DNA of 64,000 nucleotides from Candidatus Saccharicenans sp. (GTDB lineage: Bacteria; Acidobacteriota; Aminicenantia; Aminicenantales; Saccharicenantaceae). This document shows positions 43,285 to 51,544 of the stretch, in pieces. Made by a program: the position numbers and the translations under genes. Positions within the stretch are counted from its first letter, which is position 1; each line of letters starts with the position of its first letter. The stretch spans positions 82,677 to 146,676 of the forward strand of contig JASEIU010000001.1 of the NCBI GenBank assembly GCA_030017715.1. The letters are read 5' to 3'. Below the pieces are notes generated by a model that had not been told where the DNA came from, did no database searches, and saw nothing but the letters and a program-made list of their open reading frames with translations.

Positions 43285-44331
43285 CTACTCAACTACCAGC
43301 TCAAAGGGGATCCTCTTTTCCAGAGTGGTTCCGCCAATTTTATCCTTGATGCTTATAACCAGCTCATAACCGCCGGCTTCCAGCGAACGGTTTTCGATTT
43401 TCTCTCCCTTGTCGTCGGTTACCTTAACCTGTTTGGAGGCCGGGATGGGGATGGGTTGTTCAATGAAGGGGGATTCATAGGTCATCGGGGTGAAGGCCAC
43501 AATCTTGGTCTCGCCCTTGCGGATGTCGAAATTTATTTCCAGGGAAGCTTTCTGAGACTCATCAAATTTGGTTCCGTAAACCATGAACATCAGGGTGGGC
43601 TGGTCGTTCGGCTTGAATCTCATCTCGGTATAGGGATAGGCCTTCAGGATCATCCAGCCGAAATAATCCTTATGGAAGTTGGGATAATTTTCGGCCGCGT
43701 CTAACTGCTCGTAATTCTTCAGCAGCAGCAGACTGGTCGTTTCCATCTGACCGTTTTTATAGCTGTCCTCGTAGCGGGGGATTTCGAATTCATAGTAGGT
43801 TGTTCCGATCTTTTTGGTTTTCCTGTTGCCCAGGGCCGCGGCCAGTATATATTTTCCGGACGGAAGCGGATAGCCGAGGTAATAGTAGCTCTCTCCCTCG
43901 GGATTGTATTCTTCGGCCGGGACCGAAAACTGGCTGTAAGCTTTATTTTCGGTTACCAGCTTGGGGGCTGATCCGTCATTTTGATAAATCTGAAAGAAGA
44001 TATCAGATTCGGTCTGGAAGCTGTTGCCGCTGCTTACAGACTGGGCATATTCCAGGTCGGCATTCTTGATCTTGGTGACGAAAATAGCGATGTAGGTGCC
44101 TCTGGCTGGAAGAATGTAATGTCCGTCAAAACTGAACGGCAGGTCCGGCTTAACCTGTCTGGCGGCCAGTCCCTGCTCCAGCAGCGCTTTAACATCGGTG
44201 GGCAAGGTGGTTTTGGCTTTTTGTTCTTTCTTCTGATCTTTTTTCTGAGGCTCGGCCTGAGCCAGATTAAAGGCTAAAGTCAAGGTCAGAATCAGAATCA
44301 GCGAAAGGGCGAAAAATTTCTTGCGATTCAT
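43285..44331 (-). CDS. Secreted beta-rich protein of unknown function, sigma-54-type promoter
   Basis: 348 residues. A signal peptide (1-26, FFALSLILILTLTLAFNLAQA) is followed by a Lys/Gln-rich linker and beta-rich domains. I know no named family. Two segments resemble the beta-sandwich of the GWxTD proteins here: 'MRFKPNDQPTLMFMVYGTKF' against 'EFSPTEKLQIFLWLL' in the module B protein, and 'LEAGGYELVISIKDKI' against 'VKPGYYRVEVSLIDG'. It may be a stand-alone relative of that region. An AGGAGGA ribosome site precedes the ATG, and a textbook -24/-12 promoter sits about 27 nt upstream of it. It is a monocistronic unit with its own terminator. Likely periplasmic or surface. Confidence 0.75.
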   Translation of the reverse strand: MNRKKFFALSLILILTLTLAFNLAQAEPQKKDQKKEQKAKTTLPTDVKALLEQGLAARQVKPDLPFSFDGHYILPARGTYIAIFVTKIKNADLEYAQSVSSGNSFQTESDIFFQIYQNDGSAPKLVTENKAYSQFSVPAEEYNPEGESYYYLGYPLPSGKYILAAALGNRKTKKIGTTYYEFEIPRYEDSYKNGQMETTSLLLLKNYEQLDAAENYPNFHKDYFGWMILKAYPYTEMRFKPNDQPTLMFMVYGTKFDESQKASLEINFDIRKGETKIVAFTPMTYESPFIEQPIPIPASKQVKVTDDKGEKIENRSLEAGGYELVISIKDKIGGTTLEKRIPFELVVE

Positions 44332-44369
44332 CTTTCCTCCTGTTTATTCTTTTCACCGGCTTCTTAACT

Positions 44370-44384
44370 GCAATAATCGTGCCA
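44370..44384 (-). promoter_or_regulatory. Sigma-54 (-24/-12) promoter of the 348-residue secreted protein
   Basis: The minus strand reads CTGGCACGATTATTGCAG: TGGCAC (44384-44379), five bases, TTGC (44373-44370). It is a full consensus match with correct spacing. Predicted start near 44358, leader about 27 nt. Confidence 0.82.
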
Positions 44385-44435
44385 GCTAAGAAGGGGGGTT
44401 TTTTCTTATTTTTCGTCTGACTGTATCTCGTCTGT

Positions 44436-44452
44436 TGTAAATTTATTTTACA
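44436..44452 (-). promoter_or_regulatory. Palindrome upstream of the third sigma-54 promoter
   Basis: TGTAAATTTATTTTACA has perfect 6-bp arms with a 5-nt spacer and lies 78-94 nt upstream of the predicted start, a usual position for an enhancer-binding activator. It overlaps no gene. The arm sequence differs from the two receptor palindromes. Confidence 0.45.
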
Positions 44453-44489
44453 GGAATAAAAATATAATAACCTTTCTATCACCAATATT

Positions 44490-45524
44490 CTACCTTAAAT
44501 TCCTGTGGTTTTTCAACTGGTATTTTGAAACTGCTCTTAGATGCTCCTGGTAAGAGCGGTTGAAAACATGACTGCCGTCGTTGCGAGAAACAAAATAAAG
44601 GTAATCGACCGGAGCCGGGTGCAGGGCGGCTTGAAGCGAAGCCCGGCCAGGATTGCAGATCGGCCCCGGAGGCAACCCTCGATACAGGTAGGTATTGTAA
44701 GGGGAAGCCAGGCTCTTGTCTTTCAATCTCAGATTTCCGTCGAAGCGCCCCTGTAGTTTCAAAGCATAGATGATGGTCGGGTCGCAATCCAGTTTCATTC
44801 CCAGCCGCAGCCGGTTGTGAAAGACAGCCGAAACCAGAGGCTTCTCTTCTTCCTTTGAGGTCTCCTTCTCAATCAGGGAGGCTAAGGTGACGATTTCCCG
44901 GACGGTCAGGTTTAGCCGGCCGGCCCGGGCCAGGTCCTCGGGGCCGAAATTTTTCCTGAACTGCTCAATCATAGCCTTGACCAGCTCGATGGCTTCCACT
45001 CCGCGGGCGAAGCGATAGGTTTCGGGAAAAAGATAACCCTCCAGGTTGTCTGCCTTCGGGTCGAGGTCCGAGACCAGTTCAACCCGCCGGCAGGTATCGA
45101 GAAAAGACCCCTGATAGGGAAAGGCTTTTTCTTCCAGCAGGGCGGAAATCTCGGTGAAGGTCAAGCCTTCGGGAATGGTGATGGGGTGGAGCATGATCTG
45201 GCCCGAGATCATCTGCAGCATGATTCTTTTCGGGGTTAGCGGCGGTTCAAACCGATATTCTCCGGCTCTCAGAAAACGGGGCGAGAAGTAAAGAGAGTAA
45301 GACAGACGGAAAGCTCCGTCACTCTTTATGACTTGCTCTTTTTTCAGGCCCCTGGCGATTCCCCTCAGGCTCTGGCCTTTTTCAATAAATACATTTTTGC
45401 CGGACGCAGCGGGGTCTTTGAGTGGAGAATTCATAACCAGGGCCAGATAGCAGGCCAGTCCGAGATTGGCAATGGCCAGGATAAATATCAGAGCTTCAAT
45501 TGCCTTCCGGGGTATGGTCAGCAT
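44490..45524 (-). CDS. mltG: Endolytic transglycosylase MltG
   Basis: 344 residues. One N-terminal membrane helix (10-30, EALIFILAIANLGLACYLAL), a LysM-like segment (about 44-110, 'VFIEKGQSLRGIARGLKKEQ'), then the YceG catalytic domain. The catalytic Glu is E219 in 'LASLIEKETS', matching E218 of E. coli MltG. Conserved blocks 'LDCDPTIIYAL', 'YNTYLYRGLPPGPICNPG' and 'YLYFVSRNDGSHVF' are present. It cuts nascent glycan strands in the periplasm, ending their elongation. It overlaps ruvX by 29 nt in the order ddl-ruvX-mltG, a unit mixing cell-wall and DNA functions. Confidence 0.95.
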   Translation of the reverse strand: MLTIPRKAIEALIFILAIANLGLACYLALVMNSPLKDPAASGKNVFIEKGQSLRGIARGLKKEQVIKSDGAFRLSYSLYFSPRFLRAGEYRFEPPLTPKRIMLQMISGQIMLHPITIPEGLTFTEISALLEEKAFPYQGSFLDTCRRVELVSDLDPKADNLEGYLFPETYRFARGVEAIELVKAMIEQFRKNFGPEDLARAGRLNLTVREIVTLASLIEKETSKEEEKPLVSAVFHNRLRLGMKLDCDPTIIYALKLQGRFDGNLRLKDKSLASPYNTYLYRGLPPGPICNPGRASLQAALHPAPVDYLYFVSRNDGSHVFNRSYQEHLRAVSKYQLKNHRNLR

Positions 45525-45942
45525 GATGACGTTTCTTTTCCAGGTATGCTTCGAGGATGATGACCGCGGCCAGCTGGTCCTCCCTCCGTTTCTTTTCCCT
45601 GTAGTTTCCTTTGAAGCCTTCCAGTTTCCTCTGGGCCTGTTGAGTGGTCAGCCTCTCATCCCATAAAATTACCTTTCGCCCGGTGGCTGTCTCCAGCCGG
45701 ACTGCGAATTCCCGGGTGATTTCAGTCCGGCGTCCGGGGCTGCCGTCCATTCGCAGCGGCCAGCTCAGGACTATTTCCTCAACATCTTTCTCTTCAACCA
45801 GTTTCTGGAAAAAGGCCAGATCGGCCGCCTGGTCGTCTTTTAAGGTGTATGTGCCGAAGGGCTGGGCGGTAATCTGAAGGGGATCGCTGAGGGCCAGCCC
45901 CAGATGTCGGTCGCCGTAGTCGATGGCTAAGATTCTGCCCAT
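45496..45942 (-). CDS. ruvX: RuvX/YqgF family RNase H-fold nuclease
   Basis: 148 residues, a standard length. The first catalytic Asp is D8 in 'ILAIDYGDRHLGLALSDP', with 'LSWPLRMDGSPGRRT' and 'VILWDERLTTQQAQRKL' carrying the other conserved residues. Members act as putative Holliday-junction resolvases or in 16S rRNA 5' end maturation. It starts 4 nt after ddl and overlaps the mltG start, indicating tight co-expression. Confidence 0.94.
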   Translation of the reverse strand: MGRILAIDYGDRHLGLALSDPLQITAQPFGTYTLKDDQAADLAFFQKLVEEKDVEEIVLSWPLRMDGSPGRRTEITREFAVRLETATGRKVILWDERLTTQQAQRKLEGFKGNYREKKRREDQLAAVIILEAYLEKKRHHADHTPEGN

Positions 45943-45945
45943 ATT

Positions 45946-47007
45946 TCAGGATCTTTCCAGACAGCGTTTCTTCAGGCGGTGACGGCGGAGGGCCAGTTGA
46001 ATCAATCGGTCCAGGAGCCGGGAGAAACTGAGCCCGCTGGCTTCCCACAACCTGGGATACATGCTGATTTCGGTAAAACCGGGGATGGTGTTTATTTCGT
46101 TGATGTAAATTTTATTCGTTTTCTGCTCCAGGAAAAAATCAACTCTGGCCATCCCGCAACCATCGATCGCCCGGAAAGAAGCCACAGCCAGTTCCCGGAA
46201 ACGCCCGACCAGGCCGGCCGGAAGTTCGGCCGGAATGTGGAATTCGGTCTTGCCTTCCAGGTACTTATCGGAGTAGTCGTAAAACTCCCGGTGGGGAATG
46301 ACCTCGCCGGGGAGAGAAGCCCGGGGCCGCTCGTTGCCCAGAACGCTGCATTCGATTTCGCGCCCTTTGATAGCCTTTTCCACCAGTATTTTATGGTCGT
46401 AACGGAAAGCCAGCCTGACCGCCGGGGCCAGGTCTCTTATGGTTTTTACTTTGGAAATACCAACCGAAGAACCAAGATTGGCCGGTTTGACAAATACCGG
46501 CAGGCATAATTCCTGGAATATTTTTCTTTCTATTTGCTTCCGGTTTGCTCGCCAGTCTTCTTCATAAAGCACCAGGTAAGGCACCACCGGCAGGCCCAGC
46601 CGGCTCAGCAGATGCTTGAAAATTGCCTTATCCATTCCGATGGCTGAAGCCAGAACCGGAGCCCCGACATAGGGGACATCAGCCATTTCCAGCAGTCCCT
46701 GGATAGTGCCGTCTTCGCCGTAGGGGCCATGGAGAACCGGGAAATACACGTCCGCTTTTATCGGCGGTTTGACCCGGCGGCCGTCCCAGGGCAAAAAGGA
46801 AAAGCCTCCGCCAGCTCCAGACCGGCCGGCCGGGATCTCGGGAGAGGAGACCAGCTTCCAGTTTCCCTTTTTGGTCACAAATATGGATATGACCCGGTAC
46901 TTTTTCCGGTCGAGATTCTTATAGATGGCCCGGGCCGAAATGATGGAAATTTCATGTTCGGCTGAACGTCCGCCGAAAATCAGGGCCACTGTCAGACGGT
47001 TTTTCAT
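45946..47007 (-). CDS. ddl: D-alanine--D-alanine ligase
   Basis: 353 residues from the ATG at 47007, which fits family length; upstream in-frame codons are AT-rich and lack family character. ATP-grasp enzyme joining two D-Ala for the peptidoglycan stem. Landmarks: 'VALIFGGRSAEHEISIISA', 'LHGPYGEDGTIQGLLEMADV', 'PVFVKPANLGSSVGISKV', 'ILVEKAIKGREIECSVLGN' and 'YINEINTIPGFTEISMYP' (metal and phosphate ligands). The ribosome site is unclear: GGGGA abuts the ATG. It is the first gene of the ddl-ruvX-mltG unit. Confidence 0.95.
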   Translation of the reverse strand: MKNRLTVALIFGGRSAEHEISIISARAIYKNLDRKKYRVISIFVTKKGNWKLVSSPEIPAGRSGAGGGFSFLPWDGRRVKPPIKADVYFPVLHGPYGEDGTIQGLLEMADVPYVGAPVLASAIGMDKAIFKHLLSRLGLPVVPYLVLYEEDWRANRKQIERKIFQELCLPVFVKPANLGSSVGISKVKTIRDLAPAVRLAFRYDHKILVEKAIKGREIECSVLGNERPRASLPGEVIPHREFYDYSDKYLEGKTEFHIPAELPAGLVGRFRELAVASFRAIDGCGMARVDFFLEQKTNKIYINEINTIPGFTEISMYPRLWEASGLSFSRLLDRLIQLALRRHRLKKRCLERS

Positions 47008-47120
47008 TCCCCAGAATTTTAGCCCATTTCCGGCCAAAAAAAAAGTGGATCTTCTCCCAATTAGTTGACAGAATACGATATCTATTAAATGAGAGAAAAT
47101 AAATAAATTCTTCTTTTTGT

Positions 47121-47310
47121 GATAGCCTCGCCGTTTCTTTTTTGGCTGAAATTGTAATTGTAGGGAGGGTCCTGTCACGGCCCGCCTCCTCCCGTCCTCG
47201 CTCCACCCATCCCCCCGCGGGGAACCCCTTCCGCTGCGGGCGGTTCGGAGACAGACCGTGCCACCCTCCTGCCTTTATTGCCGCCGGTCAGGAAAACAGA
47301 GAGGCTTCCT
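47121..47310 (-). repeat. Full copy 2 of the GC-rich inverted-repeat element
   Basis: Complement of copy 3 over the whole length. It opens with GATAGCCTC and ends with GAGAGGCTTCCT, the same ends as copy 3. The core 47171-47213 differs from the other copies at one base of 43. The ends form imperfect terminal inverted repeats (AGCCTC / GAGGCT). It lies upstream of ddl and of the 47589 gene. No coding sequence is supported within it. Confidence 0.85.
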
Positions 47311-47519
47311 CGTTTGGTTGGAGCCGGGGCTGATCAAAAGGCTGCGAAGACACCTCTTTTAATCTCTCTTTGAGGCTTTGCTTCTAAAGGCCGCTCCCGG
47401 TCCAATGAAATCTAATAGCTATTCGACCAGGTATTTTTCTTTTGATCAACTAATCGGGAGATGAACCAAAAAAGTTAACCTGACTCCAATTAATAAAATT
47501 TGCCCCGACTAAATTTATG

Positions 47520-47549
47520 TTGACAGCCAGGAAGAAGCAAAATTATAAT
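47520..47549 (+). promoter_or_regulatory. Sigma-70 promoter of the FlgT-C-like protein gene
   Basis: TTGACA (47520-47525), an 18-nt spacer and TATAAT (47544-47549): both boxes are perfect. The ATG follows 39 nt later. Confidence 0.72.
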
Positions 47550-47588
47550 AGCCGCAGGGTGGAAGAAATAACGCCAAGAGGTGCCAAG

Positions 47589-48377
47589 ATGAAAAAATGC
47601 CTTTTAATCAACATCTGCCTTTATATCCTGTCCGGACTGGTGCTCGGACTGATGTTTATTCAGGACGGCCTGCAGGCCCAGGAAAACCAGGTTCAGAAAG
47701 CCAGAGTTTTTGCCGAGGAGTATCCACTCCTGACTGATACCGACCTTTACTGTTCTGTCCTGGTCTGGGATCAAGCCCTGCCCGAGCTTCAGATTATAGG
47801 TTCCGAGCGGGAGGACGAACGGGCAATGATGGTGGATTCCGACACTTTTTACATAAATAAGGGCAAGGAAGACGGGATGGAGATCGGCCAGATGTTTCTG
47901 GCAGTGGAGATCGGTCAACCGATTCCCAAACTGGGATTTATTGCCCAGAAAAAAGGAAAAGTGAGAATTATCCGCCTGGAAGACAGGGTCAGCGTGGCTA
48001 AAGTAGAAAAGGGCTGTGGCGACATCAGAATCGGCAACTACTTGATTCCCTTTGAGGAAAAGCCGACGGTGATCGGCAAAGACCGGGGCTATAATAACAA
48101 CCTGAAGCCGGGAGAGAGTCTGGAAGGCCAGATCATATATCTTGATACCGATTTTAACATCGTTTCCACCGGACACTGGGCGCTGATCAACCTGGGGGCG
48201 GCCCAGGGACTCAAGCCGGGCCAGCAGTTGACGGTTTTCCGCCACCGGAAGGCCAACCTGCCCAGGGAAGCAATTGCCAACGTGGTGGTGATAGATGCTC
48301 AGGTCAATACTTCCACCGTCAGAATTCTTTCGGCCAGGGAAGCGGTGGAAAAGGGAGATACGGTTCAGGTCAAATAA
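47589..48377 (+). CDS. Secreted protein with FlgT-C-like repeats
   Basis: 262 residues from the ATG at 47589 (AGAGGTG upstream). A signal peptide (1-30, CLLINICLYILSGLVLGLMF ... LQAQ) is followed by two copies of a small beta-motif: 'FYINKGKEDGMEIGQMFLAV' near residue 87 and 'ALINLGAAQGLKPGQQLTVF' near residue 197. This 'INxGxxxGxxxGQ' pattern resembles the C-terminal domain of flagellar assembly protein T, also found in non-flagellar secreted proteins. No flagellar genes are nearby, so a flagellar role is not implied. The last gene before the tRNA pair. Confidence 0.75.
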   Translation: MKKCLLINICLYILSGLVLGLMFIQDGLQAQENQVQKARVFAEEYPLLTDTDLYCSVLVWDQALPELQIIGSEREDERAMMVDSDTFYINKGKEDGMEIGQMFLAVEIGQPIPKLGFIAQKKGKVRIIRLEDRVSVAKVEKGCGDIRIGNYLIPFEEKPTVIGKDRGYNNNLKPGESLEGQIIYLDTDFNIVSTGHWALINLGAAQGLKPGQQLTVFRHRKANLPREAIANVVVIDAQVNTSTVRILSAREAVEKGDTVQVK

Positions 48378-48466
48378 GAAATCATCTTTTTTGAGTTTCT
48401 GACCGGCCGGTCAGTTGACAGAAGCCTGCAATTTTGTTAGCTTTTCTATACCTGTTGAAGGCCTGA

Positions 48467-48541
48467 GCGGGCGTAGTTCAGTGGTAGAACGTCTGCTTGC
48501 CAAGCAGAAGGCCGTGGGTTCAAGTCCCATCGCCCGCTCCA
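48467..48541 (+). tRNA. tRNA-Gly (anticodon GCC)
   Basis: A 75-nt cloverleaf. Acceptor arms GCGGGCG/CGCCCGC, anticodon stem CTGCT/AGCAG with loop TGCCA centred on GCC, T arm GTGGG-TTCAAGT-CCCAT (with wobble), discriminator T and encoded CCA. Confidence 0.97.
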
Positions 48542-48578
48542 TAACCTTCTTTGGGATAAGATCAGTCATGAAGCAAAC

Positions 48579-48654
48579 GGCGCGGTACCCAAGCGGCTAA
48601 GGGAGAGGTCTGCAAAACCTCGATTCGTCGGTTCGAGTCCGACCCGCGCCTCCA
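48579..48654 (+). tRNA. tRNA-Cys (anticodon GCA)
   Basis: A 76-nt cloverleaf 37 nt after tRNA-Gly. Acceptor arms GGCGCGG/CCGCGCC, anticodon stem GAGGT/ACCTC around CTGCAAA (anticodon GCA), T arm TCGG-TTCGAGT-CCGA, encoded CCA. Confidence 0.97.
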
Positions 48655-48988
48655 TTTCCTTATCACCAAGTTCCATTGTATAAAATGTTGTTGCCATCAA
48701 GTGCTCATCGACATTTCCTAATTGCTGAGAGTGCTGTTTACCACCCTTAAAAGTTATCTTTGCTTTTGGCCTTTTCACACCCCCTTATCAAAAAATATCA
48801 AAGCCTTCTTTTGCTAAATTTAACTTACTTTTATTGTTCTGAAGATAAATGCAGGAATTAAGATCATCAATGTTAAGAAAAGCATTTGATATAAATATTC
48901 TTTCTAAATTGTTGTGTGAGGATTGTTCTTATATATGGAGATAGCTAATTTATCAATTATGAGTTAATTAGAGCGGTCTAAAATAGGA
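48655..48988. other. AT-rich gap after the tRNA pair
   Basis: About 330 nt, clearly richer in A+T than its surroundings. No gene is supported; a short minus-strand frame running into tRNA-Cys has no family character. AT-rich DNA next to a tRNA can mark past integration, but no integrase or direct repeat of the tRNA end is visible. Confidence 0.4.
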
Positions 48989-49164
48989 AGCCTCTCTGTT
49001 TCCGTTATTGGAGTCCAAGATGGCAGCAGGGTAGCACGGTTTGTCTCTGAACCACCCGCGGCGGAAGGGGTTCCCCACGTGGGATGGGTGGAGCGAGGAC
49101 GGGAGGAGGCGCGCCGTGACAGGACCCTTTTCCCAATCTGAGCCATCACGGAAACGGAGAGGCT
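48989..49164 (+). repeat. Full copy 3 of the GC-rich inverted-repeat element
   Basis: The clearest copy, 176 bp. Terminal inverted repeats AGCCTCTCTGTTTCCGT (48989-49005) and ACGGAAACGGAGAGGCT (49148-49164) pair at 16 of 17 bases. The core 49081-49123 is shared with the other copies. Inside, CCACCC and GGGTGG can pair around an inner CCCCACGTGGG hairpin. No target-site duplication is obvious and there is no gene within, so it resembles a MITE or a structured repeat. Confidence 0.85.
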
Positions 49165-49240
49165 ATCAGTAAAAAAACATTTGACCGGGATTTTTAATTT
49201 TTTATATACTCCATATATCCCATTTAGGGAAGGAGGCAAA

Positions 49241-49837
49241 ATGAACTTGGTTTCAAGAGTTCAGGGTCTTATCCTGAAGCCAAAAGAGGAATGGGATAAG
49301 ATAAAAGGTGAACCGGCAACGGTAGCCGATATTTTTAAGTCCTATCTGATGATTATGGTTGCCATTCCGGCTGTAGCCCAGTTTCTGGGCTTCTGGCTGA
49401 TAGGGGTCAGTGTCCCCTTCAGGATGACGGTGAGGATGAGCCTGGGTTCTTCTCTGGGCAGAGCCATTGTGTCCTATATTCTGAGCTTAGCTTCGGTATT
49501 TATACTGGCCCTGATCATCAACGCTCTGGCCCCGACCTTTTCTTCCAAACCTGATCAGGTTCAGTCGCTCAAACTGGCCGCCTACAGTCTGGCGCCCTAT
49601 TATGTGGCCGGAATATTCTATCTTATTCCCGTGCTATCATTTCTTACGGTCCTGGCCGGTCTTTATAGCCTCTACGTGCTTTATTTAGGGTTTAAGGCCG
49701 GCTTGATGGAAACCCCGCCCGATAAAATCATGGGCTATTTTGTGATATCACTGGTGGTGGGAATTGTGCTGATGCTGGTTGTGGGGCTGGTAGTCGGGGC
49801 GATCTTTTCTTTAAGCGCTTTCTACGGCGGTCTGTAA
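49241..49837 (+). CDS. Yip1 family integral membrane protein
   Basis: 198 residues from the ATG at 49241, preceded by AGGAGG. After a soluble start ('VQGLILKPKEEWDKIKGEPA', typical of bacterial Yip1-domain proteins) there are five hydrophobic segments: 'LMIMVAIPAVAQFLGFWLIG', 'AIVSYILSLASVFILALII', 'LAPYYVAGIFYLIPVLSFL', 'GLYSLYVLYLGFKAGL' and 'FVISLVVGIVLMLVVGLVVG'. Bacterial members are of unknown function. Its last 27 nt overlap the end of pyrF on the opposite strand. Confidence 0.88.
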   Translation: MNLVSRVQGLILKPKEEWDKIKGEPATVADIFKSYLMIMVAIPAVAQFLGFWLIGVSVPFRMTVRMSLGSSLGRAIVSYILSLASVFILALIINALAPTFSSKPDQVQSLKLAAYSLAPYYVAGIFYLIPVLSFLTVLAGLYSLYVLYLGFKAGLMETPPDKIMGYFVISLVVGIVLMLVVGLVVGAIFSLSAFYGGL

Positions 49838-50554
49838 TTCTTCGAGCACCCTGCTGAAAGCTTCCCCGGGTACCGGCGCCTGGGTGATCGGCCGTCCGAT
49901 CACCAGGAAATCGGCGCCTTTCTTTATGGCTTCTCCGGGAGTCATGATTCTCTTCTGGTCCTGAGCTTCGGCCCAGGCCGGCCTGATGCCCGGAGTGATT
50001 ATTTTGACCTCCCGGCCGAGCTCAGCCCGCAGGGGTTCCAGTTCCTGGGGTGAGCAGACTATCGCCTGCAGTCCGGAATCAACTGCCAGTTTTGCCAGCC
50101 TCAATACCTGATTCTTTGAATCATGGTTAAAGCCAATTTCTTCCAGGTCGCTGTCTTTAAGGCTGGTCAGCACCGTGACGCCCAGAAGCAGGGGCAAAGG
50201 TCTTTTTTCTTTTTCAGCTGTTTCTCTGGCTGCCTCAACGGCTTTTTTCATCATTTCCCGACCGCCGGACGTATGCAGGGTCAGCATGGATACACTGTGA
50301 CGAACCGCCGATTTAACAGCTCCGGCTACTGTATTGGGAATATCATGCAGTTTTAAGTCCAGGAAGACTTCTTTTCCGAAACTTTTAACCAGGTCAATCA
50401 TGGCCGGTCCTTCGGCGGTGTACAATTCCAGCCCGACCTTGAAAATTCTGGCTCCGGGCAAAGATTCCAGAACCCGGCGGGCTTCCTCGCGGCTCTTAAC
50501 ATCCAGAGCGATAATTATTTTTCTGGCGATTTCTGTTTTGATTTCAGCCATCAT
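49811..50554 (-). CDS. pyrF: Orotidine 5'-phosphate decarboxylase
   Basis: 247 residues. Converts OMP to UMP, the last step of de novo pyrimidine synthesis. The active-site block 'EVFLDLKLHDIPNTVAGAVK' contains the catalytic D-x-K-xx-D array; 'IIALDVKSREEA' opens the barrel and 'ITPGIRPAWAEAQDQKRIMT' binds phosphate. It is the last gene of pyrK-pyrD-pyrF, starting 78 nt after pyrD. The 3' end overlaps the Yip1 gene by 27 nt. Confidence 0.95.
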   Translation of the reverse strand: MMAEIKTEIARKIIIALDVKSREEARRVLESLPGARIFKVGLELYTAEGPAMIDLVKSFGKEVFLDLKLHDIPNTVAGAVKSAVRHSVSMLTLHTSGGREMMKKAVEAARETAEKEKRPLPLLLGVTVLTSLKDSDLEEIGFNHDSKNQVLRLAKLAVDSGLQAIVCSPQELEPLRAELGREVKIITPGIRPAWAEAQDQKRIMTPGEAIKKGADFLVIGRPITQAPVPGEAFSRVLEELQTAVESA

Positions 50555-50632
50555 GATTGCTGCCTTTCTATTAAATTAAATTAATTTGCTGTTTCCGACC
50601 GGGCGGCAGATTAACTGCCCCGGACCGGCGGC

Positions 50633-51544
50633 TCAGACCTTCAGGCTTCCGGTCACCTGGCTAAGGTTCTGGAGACCGTGGTTTTCGGCCCAGGTTTCAA
50701 GGCCCCGGATTATGTTCAGACAGGCATCCGGGTCCACAAAGTTGGCCGTGCCCACCTGGACGGCCGAGGCTCCGGCCATCATGAATTCCAGGACGTCCTC
50801 GGCGCTGAAGATCCCGCCCAGGCCGATTAGCGGCACCTTAACTGCCCTGGCTACCTGAAAGACCATCCTCAGGGCGATGGGCTTGATGGCCGGGCCGCTA
50901 AGTCCGCCCATAACATTTCCCAGCTTCGGTTGCCTGGTTTCCGGGTCAATGGCCATGGCCAGCAGGGTATTGATGAGTGAAATGGCCTCGGTTCCGGCTT
51001 CTTCCGCGGCCAGGGCCACGGCGGTTATATCCGTCACGTTGGGCGATAGCTTGGTGATGAGCGGCAGGGAAACGGCCTGCTTTACCTTTTTTACCGTGCG
51101 GTAAGTGGCTTCCGGGCTCTGGGCCGGGCAGCGCCCGCCTTCCCGGACGTTCGGGCAGGAAATGTTAAGCTCCAGGGCCGCTATACCCTGATGCCGGCTC
51201 AGATATTCGGCTACCCGAGCATATTCGTCTTCCTCTTCGCCGCAGACGTTGACGATGATTGCGGTCTTCAAACCGGACAGTTCCGGCAGAATGTCCCGGC
51301 AGAAGGCTTCCACTCCTATGCCCTGAAGTCCGATGGAGTTGATTAGACCGGCGGGAGTCTCCACCAGACGCGGCGGCCTGTTGCCCTCCCTCGGTTTCAG
51401 GTACAGTCCTTTGACCACGAAACCGCCCAGGAGTTCCAGGTCGTAGAAGGGTTTGAATTCCAGGCCGTAGCCGAAAGTCCCGCTGGCGCCCAGCACCGGG
51501 TTTTTGAGTTTCAAAAAACCCAGGTCCACTGACAGGTCAACCAT
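50633..51544 (-). CDS. pyrD: Dihydroorotate dehydrogenase B, catalytic subunit
   Basis: 303 residues, class 1B. Oxidises dihydroorotate to orotate using FMN. Landmarks: 'KNPVLGASGTFGYGLEF', 'LINSIGLQGIGVEAF', 'LELNISCPNVREGG', 'LPLITKLSPNVTDI' and 'IGLGGIFSAEDVLEFMMAGA'. The class is confirmed by the neighbouring pyrK, which passes electrons on to NAD+. The two genes overlap by 8 nt. Confidence 0.95.
   Translation of the reverse strand: MVDLSVDLGFLKLKNPVLGASGTFGYGLEFKPFYDLELLGGFVVKGLYLKPREGNRPPRLVETPAGLINSIGLQGIGVEAFCRDILPELSGLKTAIIVNVCGEEEDEYARVAEYLSRHQGIAALELNISCPNVREGGRCPAQSPEATYRTVKKVKQAVSLPLITKLSPNVTDITAVALAAEEAGTEAISLINTLLAMAIDPETRQPKLGNVMGGLSGPAIKPIALRMVFQVARAVKVPLIGLGGIFSAEDVLEFMMAGASAVQVGTANFVDPDACLNIIRGLETWAENHGLQNLSQVTGSLKV

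Noticed and set aside
48566..48778. Minus-strand 70-residue frame running into tRNA-Cys
   Set aside because: Its C-terminal part is the antisense of the tRNA, and the start lacks a proper ribosome site; no family recognised.
48964..49239. Minus-strand 91-residue frame across repeat copy 3
   Set aside because: It is a by-product of the repeat; the Yip1 ribosome site and promoter region overlap its start.
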